A stretch of DNA of 64,000 nt from Glaciozyma antarctica PI12 (GCA_002917775.1 KZ627155.1:1082900-1146899), one strand, 5' to 3'. Shown: positions 1 through 12,824, numbered from the stretch's first letter. The notes: generated by a model not told the origin, from the sequence alone. A program made the numbers and translations.

Positions 1-966
1 GAAATCATGATCTCAAACATCTGCAAAAAACCATCCAGCCCCCCATCCCTCACTCCAACCGCACACGAGCTACACACCTTCTTGCGGATCTCGCGGATCT
101 GAGCAGCCTTGGCGTAGGTCGTCTTCTTGACCTGGTTGGGGCGCTTCTTGGTGAAGCCGATGGCAAAGAGGCGTAGCCCGTCGGTGGTCTTGACGTCGAC
201 GTGAGCCTCGATCAAGGTCTGCCACTTGCGAACAAGGGAGCGGAGCTTGTCCGAGGTGAAGTCCATGCCGTGGAAGTTCGTGAGGCAGTTCTTGCCCTGA
301 ACATCATCGACACGGAGCTTGATCTTGCGGAAGGCGTTCTCGTCATCCTTGTTGAGGTCGGCGAGGGAGAGCTCGAGGATTCGGCCCTTGAGTCCGTCAA
401 CAGCGTTCTCTGCGCGCACACCCCAGTCAGCTCCCGCCCCTCCTCCTCCCAATCCAGCCGAGTCGACGCACTCAATCCGGAAGAGCGGTTGATGAGGGTC
501 TTTCCAACATTCCGGGTATCGAAGATGGAAGGCGCCTTGATGTCGTACCAGTCTGAGCGAGAGCAAAGCCATCATCAGCATCTCCCCCCCTCCTCCCTCG
601 AGCAACGGCCGAACGCACCCTTCTTGGTGAAGGGGTCTACGACCCTCTTCTTGATGCCCTTCTTTCCCTTGGATAGGCGCTTGTTCTTTCCGACAGCTGT
701 ACGAGGGGGGGCGAGAGAAATCGTCAGCAGGGTGTCCTCCCATCCTCGATGCGCTGCTCCCTCGTCGTCTCATCCTGCTCCACCGATCCCACCACCATAA
801 CATCGACGCCATTCTCCTCTCCTTCCCCATGCACCACTCCCGCTCCCTGTGCCGCTCCCTCTCCAGGCCAGCTCGACACCAAATTTGCCGATTCCAACGT
901 CGGCCACGCAGAGTCGTCCGAGTTTGGCGGCCGGAGAGGTTCGGCGCAGGAGGATAGCTTACCCAT
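1..966 (-). CDS. RPS1: 40S ribosomal protein eS1 (S3Ae), 3' end outside window
   Basis: Structural protein of the small ribosomal subunit, on the platform near the mRNA exit. Five exons can be read: 963-966 (only ATGG), 619-696, 472-552, 78-409 and 1-20, the last cut by the window edge. The spliced protein begins [15 protein letters not shown] and continues through [35 protein letters not shown], a [20 protein letters not shown] stretch and the [20 protein letters not shown] segment, all typical of the family. The start is fixed by the first splice: ATGG joined to CTGTCGG restores M-A-V-G. The first intron directly after the start codon (about 266 bases) is by far the longest here, a common arrangement in fungal ribosomal protein genes, where it often aids expression. 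The 255 bases upstream hold its promoter. Identity is very secure. Confidence 0.95.
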
Positions 967-1220
967 GTTGAGAGGCTTGTTGAAGTTGTCGGGGAGTGGA
1001 AGAGGGGGAGACGGTCTACGGGGGAAAGGCAAGGTCGCTCGCCCCTCGGGGAAGGAGTGGGCTCGAAATGCGGCCCGTTTTTGTGGGACCAAAATTCGTC
1101 TCGAGCCGAGGTTGGTCCCAAACTTTCGAATCTCCCCCTCCTCATTCCTTCCTTCCTCCCTCCTTGAAGGGGGACGGACTCTAACTGGACTAGAACGACA
1201 TTGCGAGGACACAGGCGAGA

Positions 1221-3321
1221 CTACGACTCGAGAGCCGCCTTTGCGCGCTTCCTGGCCCTCTTCTCCTCGCTCCGTCTCGCACGCTTCCTACTTCCTTTCT
1301 CCCCGCCATTCTGCTCCCGTTCATTCTCTGCAAACGTCGTCGTCATTAGCAGCAGAACGCCCGAGAAGATGGCGTACTCACCAGCACTACACGCCGCTGC
1401 CAACCGCCTCCTCAGCACCATCCTCACGCCAGCGCTCAACCCAATCCCCTCCAGCACCGCAAACAATCCCCGCTCGTCCACCTCAAATTCCCTCACGAGA
1501 TCTTCCCCCGTAATCTCTGCCTTCGTGAGAAGCTTGACCGGCGAAGACGACGAGGGGAGAAAGGATTTCGTGAGCTTGGCGACGTCGTGCGGATCTCCGT
1601 CGCAGAGGGACTTGAGGAAGGCTCGGAGGGCTCGGCGGCGGGAGGAGAGGGAGGAGGGGAGGCGCTGGTGAGGAGTGGGCGAGGGAGAGGGGGAGCGGAG
1701 AGAGCCGTCCTGCTCTTGTGCGTCGGCCTCCGAGTCCTCGACCCCGCTCTGCACCTCGTCGACCGCGTCGTCATCCTCGTCCGACTCGTCGTTCTCGACA
1801 TCCTTTCTCAGCAAGGAAGTGAGCCTCGCCACCCTCTCTGGCCGCTCTAGCTCCTCCTCCTCCGAATCCTCGGGCACGACATCGTCCTCGCTCTCCGAGC
1901 CGCTTTCGACCTTCGGAAGGCGAGCTTGCGAGTAAACGACAAGTTCTGGCGAGGGGGACATGGCGCGTTCCGTTCGAGGAGTCTTGGGGGTGGGAGAGAT
2001 CGAAGAGTTTTGCTGCGAAGGAGAAAGATGTGAGCTGCAAAGGAGGGAGCGAGCGTCGAGCGTACCCGGAGAACACAGTCTTCAGCCTCGGAGTCTCCAA
2101 CGTCGCTCTTCTCCTCTGAAGACGACGATCGTACTAGCTGCGAAATCCGGAACGTAAGCTTGCGAGACGGCTCAGATCGAATTGAGGACTTACACACTTC
2201 TTGCGCTCCACCTTCTTCGCCGGTTTCTAGATATGAGATTGCGTTAGCGAGTCCTTCTCGCGAAACAGGGTACTGCCTTACGTGGTAAGTCTGCTCTTCG
2301 TCGTCGGCCCCATCCTCCGACCCACTGCTCGCCTCCGCTCCCGACGATTCCTACAGCCAAACGCCTCAGCTCCGCTCCTCCGAACCCAGCTCCACAGGGA
2401 TCCATACCGCGCGCTCGACCTCAGCTTTCCTCGCACCACTCTTTGCCTGCTTAACCGCAAGCGTCAGTTTCTCGCGCGCCGAATCCCTCAAGAACAGCGA
2501 CGCACCTTCTTCGGCCAGACCTTCGCAGGGGTACCAGAGCAGCCGCTCGTAAGCTTGATTCGTCGCTGACAACGGAGAGGAGTCAGGAAGCGATGCAGGA
2601 AAGAGTGGAATGGACGAACGAAGTAGGTCAATCGACTCCGGAGCTCCGGAGACGGTGGAGGAAGCGCGACGCACGAATGCTCGGCGTTGATCTCGACACA
2701 AACGAGCCCGTCACCCGCGTTCTCTTCTCGCACAAACCGCACGAAGAACGTGCACTCATGACGCCCGAGATGGCAGGCGAGGTGGTAGGAGACCGTCGAG
2801 GAGGTATGAAAGCCCGAGATCTTGATGAGACGGCCCTGAAGGCGAGCGGAGGCTCTAATATTCGCTTCGATGGGGTTGAGGTCGCCTATCGTAGCGGCTT
2901 TGCGGCCTATTCGAAGGTGCTTGCCGCGTGCTCTCGACCGCTAGAGACGTGACTATGTCAGCACGTCGCAGCGAGAGTGGTAGTGTCGACGTACGTAGAC
3001 AGGTACCGAGAGGCGAGAATGTCCCAAGTGCGCTTTTTTGGAGAACCGCTCTGGAAACCGATGAAGGACGCGCCACTTGCCGTGCTCGTTCTGAGGATCC
3101 ACCATCTCAATCGTGAGGAGGGTGAGTCGGCAGATGCTGACGTGCTTCCTGTTCCTGACCTCGCAAGCCACATAGCGGCGAGCTGGACTCCCGCGTACGG
3201 AGTTGATGGCGAGCTCCCCAAACCCAGACGCCAGCGCGGCGAGCTGCGTGGCGAGGAAGAGGTCCGCTCGGGAGTCCCAGACGCTTCCGACTTCGGGCCA
3301 AAAACTGCTTGGGTCCGCCAT
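1221..3321 (-). CDS. FAR1/WRKY-GCM1-like putative zinc-finger protein, copy A
   Basis: Lineage-specific gene of about ten exons. I read 2995-3321, 2620-2940, 2506-2565 and 2408-2446 with GT-AG borders, all in phase 0, then further exons down to the stop at 1221. The start is [15 protein letters not shown]. Two domains in the first 215 residues each look like a FAR1/Mutator-type (WRKY-GCM1) finger. The first has [17 protein letters not shown] then GKWRV and a final H-x-G-H. The second has [18 protein letters not shown], then C, then AEHSC. A serine/acidic region follows, then a conserved block ([50 protein letters not shown]) and a very basic tail. This layout suggests a nuclear DNA-binding factor; that is inference. 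No transposase domain is present. The frame stays open throughout, unlike its inverted paralog at 6608-8652. It sits next to RPS1 on the same strand. Confidence 0.6.
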
Positions 3322-3617
3322 GGCGGAGGCGTAGTTGAGGGAGGGGAGAGGTGGGAAGAGAGAGAGACAGGAGACTCGCGAGTTGACTTGGAGACGAGGG
3401 ACGTGCTGCGATCGAACCCTGCGCAGGGTGGGTGGTGGCCGCTCTGCAAGAAAGGCTTGCTGCTCTCAATTCCAAGTGGAGATGACGAGCAGCTTCGCAC
3501 ACTGGCGAAGTAAGGCTGTTCAAGCTCGAGTCGCTCAGATGCGAGGAGAGCAGCGGACGTTGAAGCCGGAACAGTGCGCGCAATTCTCCACATAGCTTGA
3601 TTACAATCGTCGAGCAG

Positions 3618-4821
<1,204 letters not shown>

Positions 4822-5058
4822 GTGGCTGGGCGTGCGAGTGAGGGTGTTTAGGTGAGCTTGAGCTGAGTTCGTGCGATAGAGTAGGAGGGAGAGCTGCTTC
4901 GTCGACGAGAACGGAGCTCCACTGCCGGATGCTCTTGACCCTTCTCCCTCATCTACCGGCACCACCGCAGAGCTTCACAGAGCTTAGCAGCTATCCTACA
5001 GCTGCACCGGCCTACAGTCAACGACCCCAGAGCTTGTCCGGCCTCTTCAAACGGAACA

Positions 5059-6247
5059 ATGGACCTCCCCACTCACGCAACGATCCTCGTCCATCTGCTC
5101 TCTCCGCTCGACGTGACGCACGCCGAGGAGCACATCTCGAGTGCGTGCCAGCTCCTCTGCTTTCCCTTCCACGCGCTTACCAGTCGAATCCGCAGAGATC
5201 AAGGCGCACGGCAGCTCTAACGCTCAGCTAGCGGACGCGACTCAGCACCCTCACGCATGGCGGATCATGAACAAGTACTACAGCGCGGACGTAGGATTCA
5301 AGATTGTGGACCTCTCGCTCGAGGAAGGTGATGACGCAGGCGAAGAGCCGGCCATCATCGTCCTCGCACCTCGCCACGCCGTTCGTTCGTGCTCCCTTCC
5401 CTGCGCTCCCAGCTAACACGCTCCTACAGACTCCTCATCCAGCCCTAGCACCCTTCCTAGCTCGACTATCCGCCCGGTCAAACGAGTTCGAAATCGCCCT
5501 TCTCGTTACCCTCCCCCACTCTGGCGACTCGGAGCTGGATCAAGACGCTTGGGAGGACCTCGCGCTCGAGCACGGGTTTGAGTGGGTGGATGGGAAGGAG
5601 TCTGATGCGCTGGGAGAAGAGATGAGGAGGATGGGGAGGAGAAGGGTATTGCGAGGGTTGTGGGAGCGCTGCATGCGCATTTGTGGGAGGGGATGGTGCG
5701 GGAGACGCCTGAGGGACGCGGAAGGAAGACGGAAGAATCTACGGAAGCGGTTGAAGAGGAGGGAGACGACGAGATGGGACTGGGAGCACCACCACTTCCC
5801 GAGCCACGACCTTTCGTTCCAACTCCCCTTGCTTTCCCCTCGACCTTTCTCCCCTCCCTCGCTCGTCCTTCCACCATTTCCACCTCTACCGCCTCTCTCA
5901 TTCCGCCAGCAACGACATTCTTTCCCATCTCTCCACCAGCACCCCTCGACCCCGCCGCTTTCGACGACGATTTCGCCCCCTTCGTCCCCGCCCTCTCGAC
6001 CTGTTCCTTCCCCCCTCTCACCCCTTCCTCATCCACCACTCCAGAATCCTCAACACCTCTCTACCGACACCCCGAACTCTCCTTCCCCGATACCGAGGAC
6101 CTCATTCTCGGGAGCGAAGGAGAGGAGGAGGACTTGCTGGAGCTGGTGGAGAAGCTGAGAGGGATGAGAGAGGATGCGAAAGGGATGGGAGTCGAGGAGA
6201 GGAGGGCTATGGCGGAGAGAGTTGTCGTGGGGTTGTTCGGGGAGTAG
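5059..6247 (+). CDS. AAGAB: Alpha/gamma-adaptin-binding protein p34 (AAGAB/Irc6-like)
   Basis: Chaperone-like factor for clathrin adaptor assembly; Irc6 in yeast. Exon 1 starts at ATG 5059 (MDLPTHATILVHLLSPLDV). Exon 2 holds YYSADVGFKIVDLSLEEG and EEPAIIVLAPRHA. Exon 3 holds LAPFLARLSARSNEFEIALL and WEDLALEHGFEWVDGKESD, the family's conserved G-F-E-[WY]-V-D box. The C-terminus (EDLLELVEKLRGMREDAKGM...RVVVGLFGE) is the amphipathic helix that closes the family. Between about 5606 and 5645 the reading frame slips with no acceptable intron: ESDALGEE is in one frame, EEKGIARVVGALHAHLWE in another. The slip is in a G-rich stretch, so a base-call error is likelier than a dead gene; a 38-base intron (5582-5619) would also restore frame but would remove the conserved W-V-D. 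Divergent from BNA6, with a 237-base gap. Confidence 0.8.
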
Positions 6248-6607
6248 ATCGGCGGGGGAGTTGCGAAGGGTTTGGGATACACTTGTTTGTTCTCGCACCC
6301 GAGACCTGGATGCCTAATCTCACTTGGCTCGTGGTGACTGGGCAGTGGAAGCGAACTCCTCGAGCTCCCCGAGCGCAGACACGCTTCGCGTGTTTCGCTG
6401 CTCTTCAGCCAACCCGAACAGCGATGAGCTTGCCCCTTTTACCGGTGGGAAGCTCTTGTACGACGTAGCCTTCCCCTAAATCAAACCATCTCAGCTCCTC
6501 GTTGCTCCAAAGGCGAAAAGACACGCGTCCCTCGCACCCGAGCTGGGCGGCGGGAGCTCAAAAAATCTATCTCCTGTCTCTCTTCTCCTTCCCCCCTGCT
6601 CCTCTCA
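6248..6607. other. Gene-free spacer
   Basis: About 360 bases between the AAGAB stop and the start of FAR1-like copy B. It should hold the AAGAB 3' end and the copy B promoter. I see no conserved reading frame, repeat or RNA gene in it. Confidence 0.5.
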
Positions 6608-8652
6608 TGGCCGACCCACGACTCAAGCTATGGCCCAAGCTCGGGAGTATCTGGGAGAGCCGCTCCGACGTCTTCCTCGCCGCTCAACTGGCCGCTCTCG
6701 CCGCAGGCTTCAGCGAGCTCTCCGTCGGCGTCGAGCGTCGTCCGCTGCGTCGGCGGTACATCTCGTGCAGGATCAGGCTCCCGCGGTCGGGTCCTAGCCT
6801 CTGCATGGACGCGCTGCTCACCATCGAGCCGGTCGACGTCGCGGATGACGGCGGGCGCTGGCGAGTCTGTGGGGAGGTTCCGGAGCGGTTCGCAAGGGCG
6901 CGACATCTCGAGCACAAGACGATCTCTTTGTCGCTAGAGGTAAGCTCCCTCTTTCCACGAATCGTTCGCACCTGCAAGCGCCTGCGCTAACCGTTCTCCC
7001 TCTGCAGTCGACTCAAGGATGCAGGCGCGGAACTCTTCGCATCGGGCACAAGCTCTCTGCGATAGGCGAGCTCAACCTCCTCGAAGCCAACATCCGCAAC
7101 ATCCGACTCGTCGCCAAGGCCACTTTGTCAAGGTCTACATCGCCCGCGCCGCTCCTGCCGCCAGCGCCCCGGATGGAGGTCGAGCTCAGGGGTACCACAT
7201 CGCCTGCGAGACGGGTCGCCACAACTGCAACTTCTTTGTGCGCTTCTCGCGTGACCAAACTTCCGCCGAAGGCTACGAGTGCACCCAGATTAACGGGCAG
7301 CATTCCTGTCGACCCTTTCCGCCAGCCTCCTGGGAAGTTAAAGCTCGGCTCAACTTCTTCGTGCGTCCTGGATTCTTCTCTCGCGTTTTCGGTACGCTGA
7401 AGGTGTGTTGCAGGCTGGCGCTGATCTCGTCGACGGCTGTTCCGGAGAGCCCGTCAAGCTTCAAGCGGAAAGAGCTTCGTTGCGAAACTTCCCATATTGC
7501 GAAACTTCCCATTTCGAATCGAACATCGCTGACGCTGGTTTGGACTCAGCGAAGCAGCGGAGGGAAAGCGAAAGCTGGTGGTGCGCCAAAGCTCTCAGTC
7601 TTGATGCGGCGAATCAGTCGACTGACGCCCTCTCGCAGGACTTGAACGAGGCGGAGGATCCTGAAGTGGAGGAAGCTGAAGTAGACGGAATCGACGGACG
7701 AGCGACAGCGTCTTCGAGTGAGCTTCGTTTCTCCCATCAAGGCGCTCTTCTCGCTGACACTTATTCAAAAGCGAGCGAAGATGTCAAAGCACAAGGTGAT
7801 GCCTGTGAGTGCGTCCAGCCCGGCTCGATTCGAATGCTGACGTGCTTACAGCTCTTCAACCCTATTGAAACCTCGAGTCTTGCTGGACAATACTCAACCT
7901 CCTCCGTAGGCTGCAAACCCACTCCCCTGTCTCAGCTAACGTCAATTTTCGCAGGAACGATCCTCAGTGTCTCCCGCTCGCCAAGCTCCTCGAGCCGGAC
8001 GCGCTCCGTCCCCGTCGCCAGAGCCTGTCGTCTATCCGTACTTCCATGCGCCGAAGGGCGAAAGCGAGGCCGACGCTGGAGAGGATTCGGACGACGACGA
8101 GGACGCGCCGATGCCTTTCGCGGGAGAAGCCGACGACGAGCTTGACGACGACGTCCCCGACGAAATGGTATCCGACAGCGAAGCCTCCGCCGCTCCCGAA
8201 GCTCAGCTCGCTCTTCGCACCTCCCCCTCCCCCCTCCCCACCATCCGCTCCCGCTCCTCTTCCCGCCTCCCCAACACCCGCTCCTCGCACCGCCACGCTC
8301 TCCGCACCTTCTTCCGTACTCTATGCCATTCCTCCCCCCACGACTTCTCCAAGCTCACGAAACCATTCCTCCCCTCCTCTCCTTCGCCGATCAAAGTGCT
8401 TACAAGGAATGAGATCACGGGGGAAGAACACTGGTGGGGGAGTTTGGGGAGGATGAAAGGGGGTTGATGGAGGTGCTTGAGGAGCTGGGGATTAGTGCGG
8501 GGGTTAGGATGGTGTTGAGGAGGCGATTGAGGGGGTGGTGTGGTGAGTTTTTTGTGCGTGGGGAGAAGGCTGTGTTGATACTGTGTGCAGAGGAGCAGGG
8601 GAGGGAAGGCCAGGGGAAGCGGGGGAAGAAGCGGAGGAGAGTAGAGCAGTGA
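6608..8652 (+). CDS. FAR1/WRKY-GCM1-like putative zinc-finger protein, copy B (possibly decayed)
   Basis: Inverted paralog of the gene at 1221-3321, similar from start to end and with introns at matching places. Start MADPRLKLWPKLGSIWESRS matches [19 protein letters not shown] of copy A. First finger-like domain: RRRYISCRIRLPRSGPSLC...GRWRVC. Second: YHIACETGRHNCNFFVRF, then YECTQINGQHSC. Later come GCSGEPVKL, an Asp/Glu-rich stretch, the shared SSHRHALRTFFRTLC and KLTKPFLP blocks, then FGEDERGLMEVLEELGISAG and a basic tail KRGKKRRRVEQ. Two places read out of frame with no intron to explain it: near 7118-7128 and near 8430-8440 (next to a G run). Either this copy is decaying or these are sequence errors. 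The introns after LNFF and inside the final basic exon line up with those of copy A, so the duplication came from genomic DNA, not mRNA. Confidence 0.55.
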
Positions 8653-8719
8653 TTGAGAGCAGTACTTTCGACATCGCACCGAGATCGAATCGTTACGTTC
8701 GTCGTCCCCGTCCCGCAAG

Positions 8720-8880
8720 CTACTCTCGCAGATCCACCACGTTCCCAACGAGCATTAACCAGATCCATTTCCTCTCCGATTCCTCGAGAATCCCAGTAGC
8801 TGGAACGCGCGTCTCGCTCGCCCCCTCGGCCCACCTTACGAAACCAACCTCCCAGCCTCTCTTTTGGAACGCCAATGGAG
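8720..8880 (-). pseudogene. Duplicated 3' fragment of ATG10
   Basis: The minus strand reads WIWLMLVGNVVDLRE and then a stop, closely matching the authentic ATG10 ending WVMLVGSVVDLRE at 9033. DNA similarity continues into the 3' flank (AGATCCACCAC against AAATCCACCAC, then a shared AGCAT and CCAT stretch). Upstream of about 8880 the likeness fades. It is a tandem remnant with no catalytic Cys region, so it should not be annotated as a gene. It lies just after the stop of FAR1-like copy B. Confidence 0.6.
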
Positions 8881-9032
8881 AAAGACAAGTACGACTGGAG
8901 GAACGGACGACAGGGGAAGCGAGGGACGGGAGGCGAGATGCGAGAGAATTCGAGAGCAGAACTAGCGAGGTTGGCACCGAGGTCGCATTCCTCCCTCCAT
9001 CGCATTCTTCCTCCACCCTGCCCTCCACTCGA

Positions 9033-9840
9033 CTACTCCCTCAAATCCACCACACTCCCCACAAGCATCACCCAACTCTCCATCCATTCCACTCCCCATC
9101 TCTCCCCCGGTGCACCGCGGGAATCCAGCAACTCCTGCATGAGAGAAGCGCTCTCGCAGGGGTGGAGGAACCATGCTGGGGTGTTTAAGGTCGGGTGGTC
9201 GGTTTGGGATATGAAGGGGGGTGGAGCTTCGGCTTCAGGCGGGGGTGACAGGGTGGAGAAAGGGTAGGAGGTGGTCGAGGAGCGATGGAAGATGGTAGAC
9301 CGTAGTATCGCTTCAAGCGTCAGCGGCGCGCCAGCTGCAGCACCTATCCTCAGTACACCCTCACACTACCAAGGATCGGGAGGACTCACAGCTCGAATGC
9401 GCGGTGAAGAAGAGGACTGGAACGCGGAACGTCGGGGAGAGGCAGATAGAGAAGCTCACGACGCAGCGACTGCTGTCCACCGGCACAGGGACGCTCGCTG
9501 GGTCTTCCTCCTCGACCAGTTCCTCTTCCTCCAACGAAGCTGAGCTAGGAGTGGACCAGGTCTTCCGCTCGACGCCTCGTCGTTCGAGGTACCCGAACCC
9601 TGGAAATCTCTGCGCGCCGCACCCGTCAGCTCCCCTTCCTCCTGTGATCTGCCTAGGATCCGACGTACAGAATGTTCCTTCCATTCCCAGTTGATGAGAA
9701 GGAGGTGGGCGCCTAGCTCCTCGGGTTGAGCAGGCGGTCGAGAGGAGAGGAGGAGGCGGCAGGCGATGTCAAAGTCGGAGCGGGAGAGTTGGAGGGGGTA
9801 GTTGTGCTGTGCCAGATCGGCAGTGTCCTTGCTTCAGTGC
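9033..9840 (-). CDS. ATG10: Ubiquitin-like-conjugating enzyme ATG10 (5' end unresolved)
   Basis: E2-like enzyme that joins Atg12 to Atg5 in autophagosome formation. Exons from the minus strand give HNYPLQLSRSDFDIACRLLL (N-terminal helix), LLINWEWKEHSRFPGFGYLE, an acidic insert, then VVSFSICLSPTFRVPVLFFT (central strands), GAPLTLEAILRSTIF, and HPTLNTPAWFLHPCESASLM with the catalytic Cys in the H-P-C-E motif, ending VEWMESWVMLVGSVVDLRE. Two introns are clear: after WKEHS, and after FFTAHS. Upstream of HNYPL the frame runs SKDTADLAQ and then meets a stop. I find no usable ATG on this strand before the neighbouring gene, so the first exon is missing from this annotation, or the start codon is itself split or farther away. 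The divergent acyl-CoA dehydrogenase starts at 10004. Confidence 0.85.
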
Positions 9841-9888
9841 TCAGTGCCACTGCTGCTTAATAGCTACGGCCCGAGGCCTTGGACTCCT

Positions 9889-9960
9889 TCTCCAAGTCCG
9901 GTTAGGTGAGAAACCGGAGTCTCGCCGGGCCCAGTGCGGGGGAATTCGAGACTTGGAGAA
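9889..9960. repeat. Short inverted repeat in the divergent ATG10/ACAD spacer
   Basis: TTCTCCAAGTC at about 9889-9899 is repeated as its reverse complement GACTTGGAGAA at about 9950-9960, 50 bases on. It lies in the shared promoter region of two divergent genes and could form a hairpin or bind a dimeric factor. It may equally be chance. Confidence 0.35.
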
Positions 9961-10003
9961 GCTCTCTCTCTCCTACCACTCTCTCTCACTCGGATAGTAC
10001 AAC

Positions 10004-12159
10004 AGTAAGTACACTGGGACAAGCTAATTCACGGCGCCAGCTGACCCTTGGAACGAACAGTGTCAACTCACCCAGTCACTCAGTTCATCTCCCCTTCGTG
10101 AGCTCAGCCCTGGTCGATCCCCCCAGCGCCGACCTGACCAATCCCTTCCCACAACCAGCGCATGGGCTCTCGTAGAGTCCAAGTTTAGTCCCTTTGCAAA
10201 GGATACTCTCGCCAAGCTCTGCAAGTTCGTCGAGGTCCGTCCTTCCCTCCTCGACTGACGATGACATCTGACGAGACATGGAATGCAGGAGGACTGTATC
10301 CCCGCTACCAACACCTTCCACGACCAAATCTCCAAGGATCCCGCCACCCGCTGGGCTTCGTACCCCATCATCATCGAGGATCTCAAGAAGAAGGCCCGCT
10401 CGCTTGGACTCTGGAACCTCTTCCTCTCCAAGGAGCACTACCCCGATGTTGGAGTTCCTCTCACCAACCTCGAGTACGCCATCATGGCCGAAGTAATGGG
10501 TCGTGCTCCCCGCGTCGCTCCCGAGGCTTGCAACTGTGCGTTCCGTTCGTCGATCGGAGGAGGAAGGAGGGAGCTGACGATGCGTCGACACAGGCTCCGC
10601 GCCCGATACTGGAAACATGGAGGTCCTGGCTCGTTACGGTACGCAGGAGCAAAAGGACAAGTGGCTCACTCCTCTCCTCGAGGGCCGCGCCCGCTCCTCG
10701 TTCGCCATGACTGAGAAGGGAGTCGCCACGACCGAGTACTCGCTCCCTCCTAGCTCCCTTCCACACTAAGCTAACGCGTAATCGGCAGCGCCACGAACAT
10801 TCAGACCTCGATCCGTATCGAGGGCGACGAGATCGTCATCAACGGCCACAAGTGGTGGATCTCTGGCGCTGGAGACCCCCGCAACAACGTTCACCTCATC
10901 ATGGGCAAGAGCGATACTTCGGCGACGAAGCACCAGCAGCAATCGATGGTCATCGTCCCTAGTAACACTCCTGGAGTCCAGCTCGTTCGTCCTATGCAAG
11001 TCGTACGTCCTCCCTTCCTACTCCCATTTCCTCGATCTCATCCTTTAATACAGTTCGGATACGACGATGCGCCCGAGGGACACTACGAGGTCATCTACAA
11101 GAACGTCCGTGTCCCGCTCGCCAACATCATCGGAGGCTGGGGACGCGGTTTCGAGATCATTCAGGGCCGTCTCGGTCCTGGACGTATTCACCACTGGTTC
11201 GTCCCTCCGCTCCCCCTCCGCCTCTCCTCCCTCCCGTCCACCTCCCGACTACCTCCGAATGTCGCTGACGACGTCCGCGCAGCATGCGATCCATCGGCAT
11301 CGCCTCCCGCGCCCTCGAGCTCATGCTCATGCGCGTGACGGACCCTTCGAGGATCATGTTTGGAAAGCTCCTCTACGAGCACGGGACCGTCGTCGCGGCG
11401 ATCGCGCAGAGTAGGATGGAGATTGATCAGGCGAGGTTGTTGGTGCTTAGTGCGGCGCTGCAGGTGCGTCCCTTCCTCCCTTCCCTCTCACTCCCGTCGC
11501 TTCCTCCCCCTACTCCCTCCCGATTTCTCCCTCCTCACTCCTGAACTCCTGAAGAAGCACACCTCGCTAACTTGACGAACGCAGATCGACCTCGTTCGCG
11601 CTAAGGGAGCGATGAAGGACATTGGAATGGCCAAAGCGATCGTCCCCAAGATGGTCGGCGAGGTCATCGACCGCGCGATGCAGGTTCACGGTGCTGAGGG
11701 TATCTGCCGTTCGTCCTCTCCTTACCGCGTGTGTGGCGACGAGGCTGATTTGGAGAGCAGAGGACACGCCGTTGGCGGCGCTTTGGGCTGGAATCCGTAC
11801 TCTCCGTTTCGCTGATGGACCCGATGTACGTTCCTTCCTCCTTCCTCCTCTCGCTCCCCTCCCTCCTTCTTCGCACCTCCTCCTTCGCATTTCCCTCCTC
11901 CCACCTCTCTCGCCGTACCTCGCTCCCTCCCTCCCCTGCTGCCTCTCCACACCTCTTTCCTCCTACCACACCCAACCTCATCGCCTCAGAACTCCAAAGA
12001 ACAGTTCGCTAACCCCCCAACCCACGAACACAGGAGGTCCACATCTCGCAAATCGGCCTCCAGGAGCTCAAGCGCGCTCCCGCCCTCCATGCCGCCGAGA
12101 AGAAGATCAAGAGTCGTGAGGCTGAGATCGCCAAGGCTGGTGGATTGGGTCGTCTTTGA
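10004..12159 (+). CDS. Acyl-CoA dehydrogenase, ACAD10/11-like
   Basis: FAD enzyme of the long-chain acyl-CoA dehydrogenase group, expected in peroxisome or mitochondrion. The start codon is split: A at 10004, intron 10005-10060, TG at 10061. The joined product reads [20 protein letters not shown], then [20 protein letters not shown]. Recognisable parts: [72 protein letters not shown] (substrate and FAD region), [69 protein letters not shown], and [20 protein letters not shown] near the C-terminus, followed by [18 protein letters not shown]. About nine introns, all GT-AG. Length (about 440 residues) matches the stand-alone dehydrogenase without the kinase domain of animal ACAD10/11. The gene ends GGLGRL. 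Confidence 0.93.
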
Positions 12160-12824
12160 GCGACGTTGGGGAAGGATTTTCGAGGATGGAATCGCAGTTT
12201 GTGTTTTGAGAGACGGTTGTGCGGAGGGGAGACTGCTTGGGATGTCGGGTGCGCTGCTTGCTGCTGGCTATGTGTGATGAGCGGCTTGAGAGGTGGGGGG
12301 TGGATCGGCGATCGAGGGACGGCTGTGGGAGGAGGGTCGGCGAGGGGAGCGAGGTGAGCGAGGGTGAGACGGTGGTGCGAAGAAGGCGAAGCGGTCAGTT
12401 CGTCTGCTTGTCGGGACGGTGGAGAAGAAAGTGGGGTGCCGTGAGCCGCAAGGGAGGTGGAGGATTGGCGAGCGAGGACGCGATCTCAGCGAGGTTTGGG
12501 CGAAGCGAGGGGGGCGAGGTTGAGATGGTGGTGCGGTTGCAAGATGGTCGGTGCGCTGCTTTCTTTCGCTATCTCGGGATCACAAAGGCGAACAAATGAA
12601 GAGCTGATGTTTTCCTGTCCTGGAGAGTGACGGCGGTGGAAAAGGAAGATCGAGAGGGGAGAGCGGGAGGGGATCTTGCGAAGGGTGAGGAGGAGCGGTC
12701 AGGGAGTCGCGACGACTTGATGGGGCGCTCAAATTCAAAGGCAGAATACTCGTCACCTTTCAAGGTCGGGTGAGAGAGCGAGAGGGGGGCAAGAGGAGAT
12801 GGGCGAATCGGGTCTAGTGAAAGG
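12160..12824. other. Gene-free spacer
   Basis: The 3' side of the dehydrogenase gene. Purine-rich on the plus strand, with many GCGAGG-type short words that loosely repeat. No conserved reading frame is seen, and the open frames look compositional. Confidence 0.5.
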
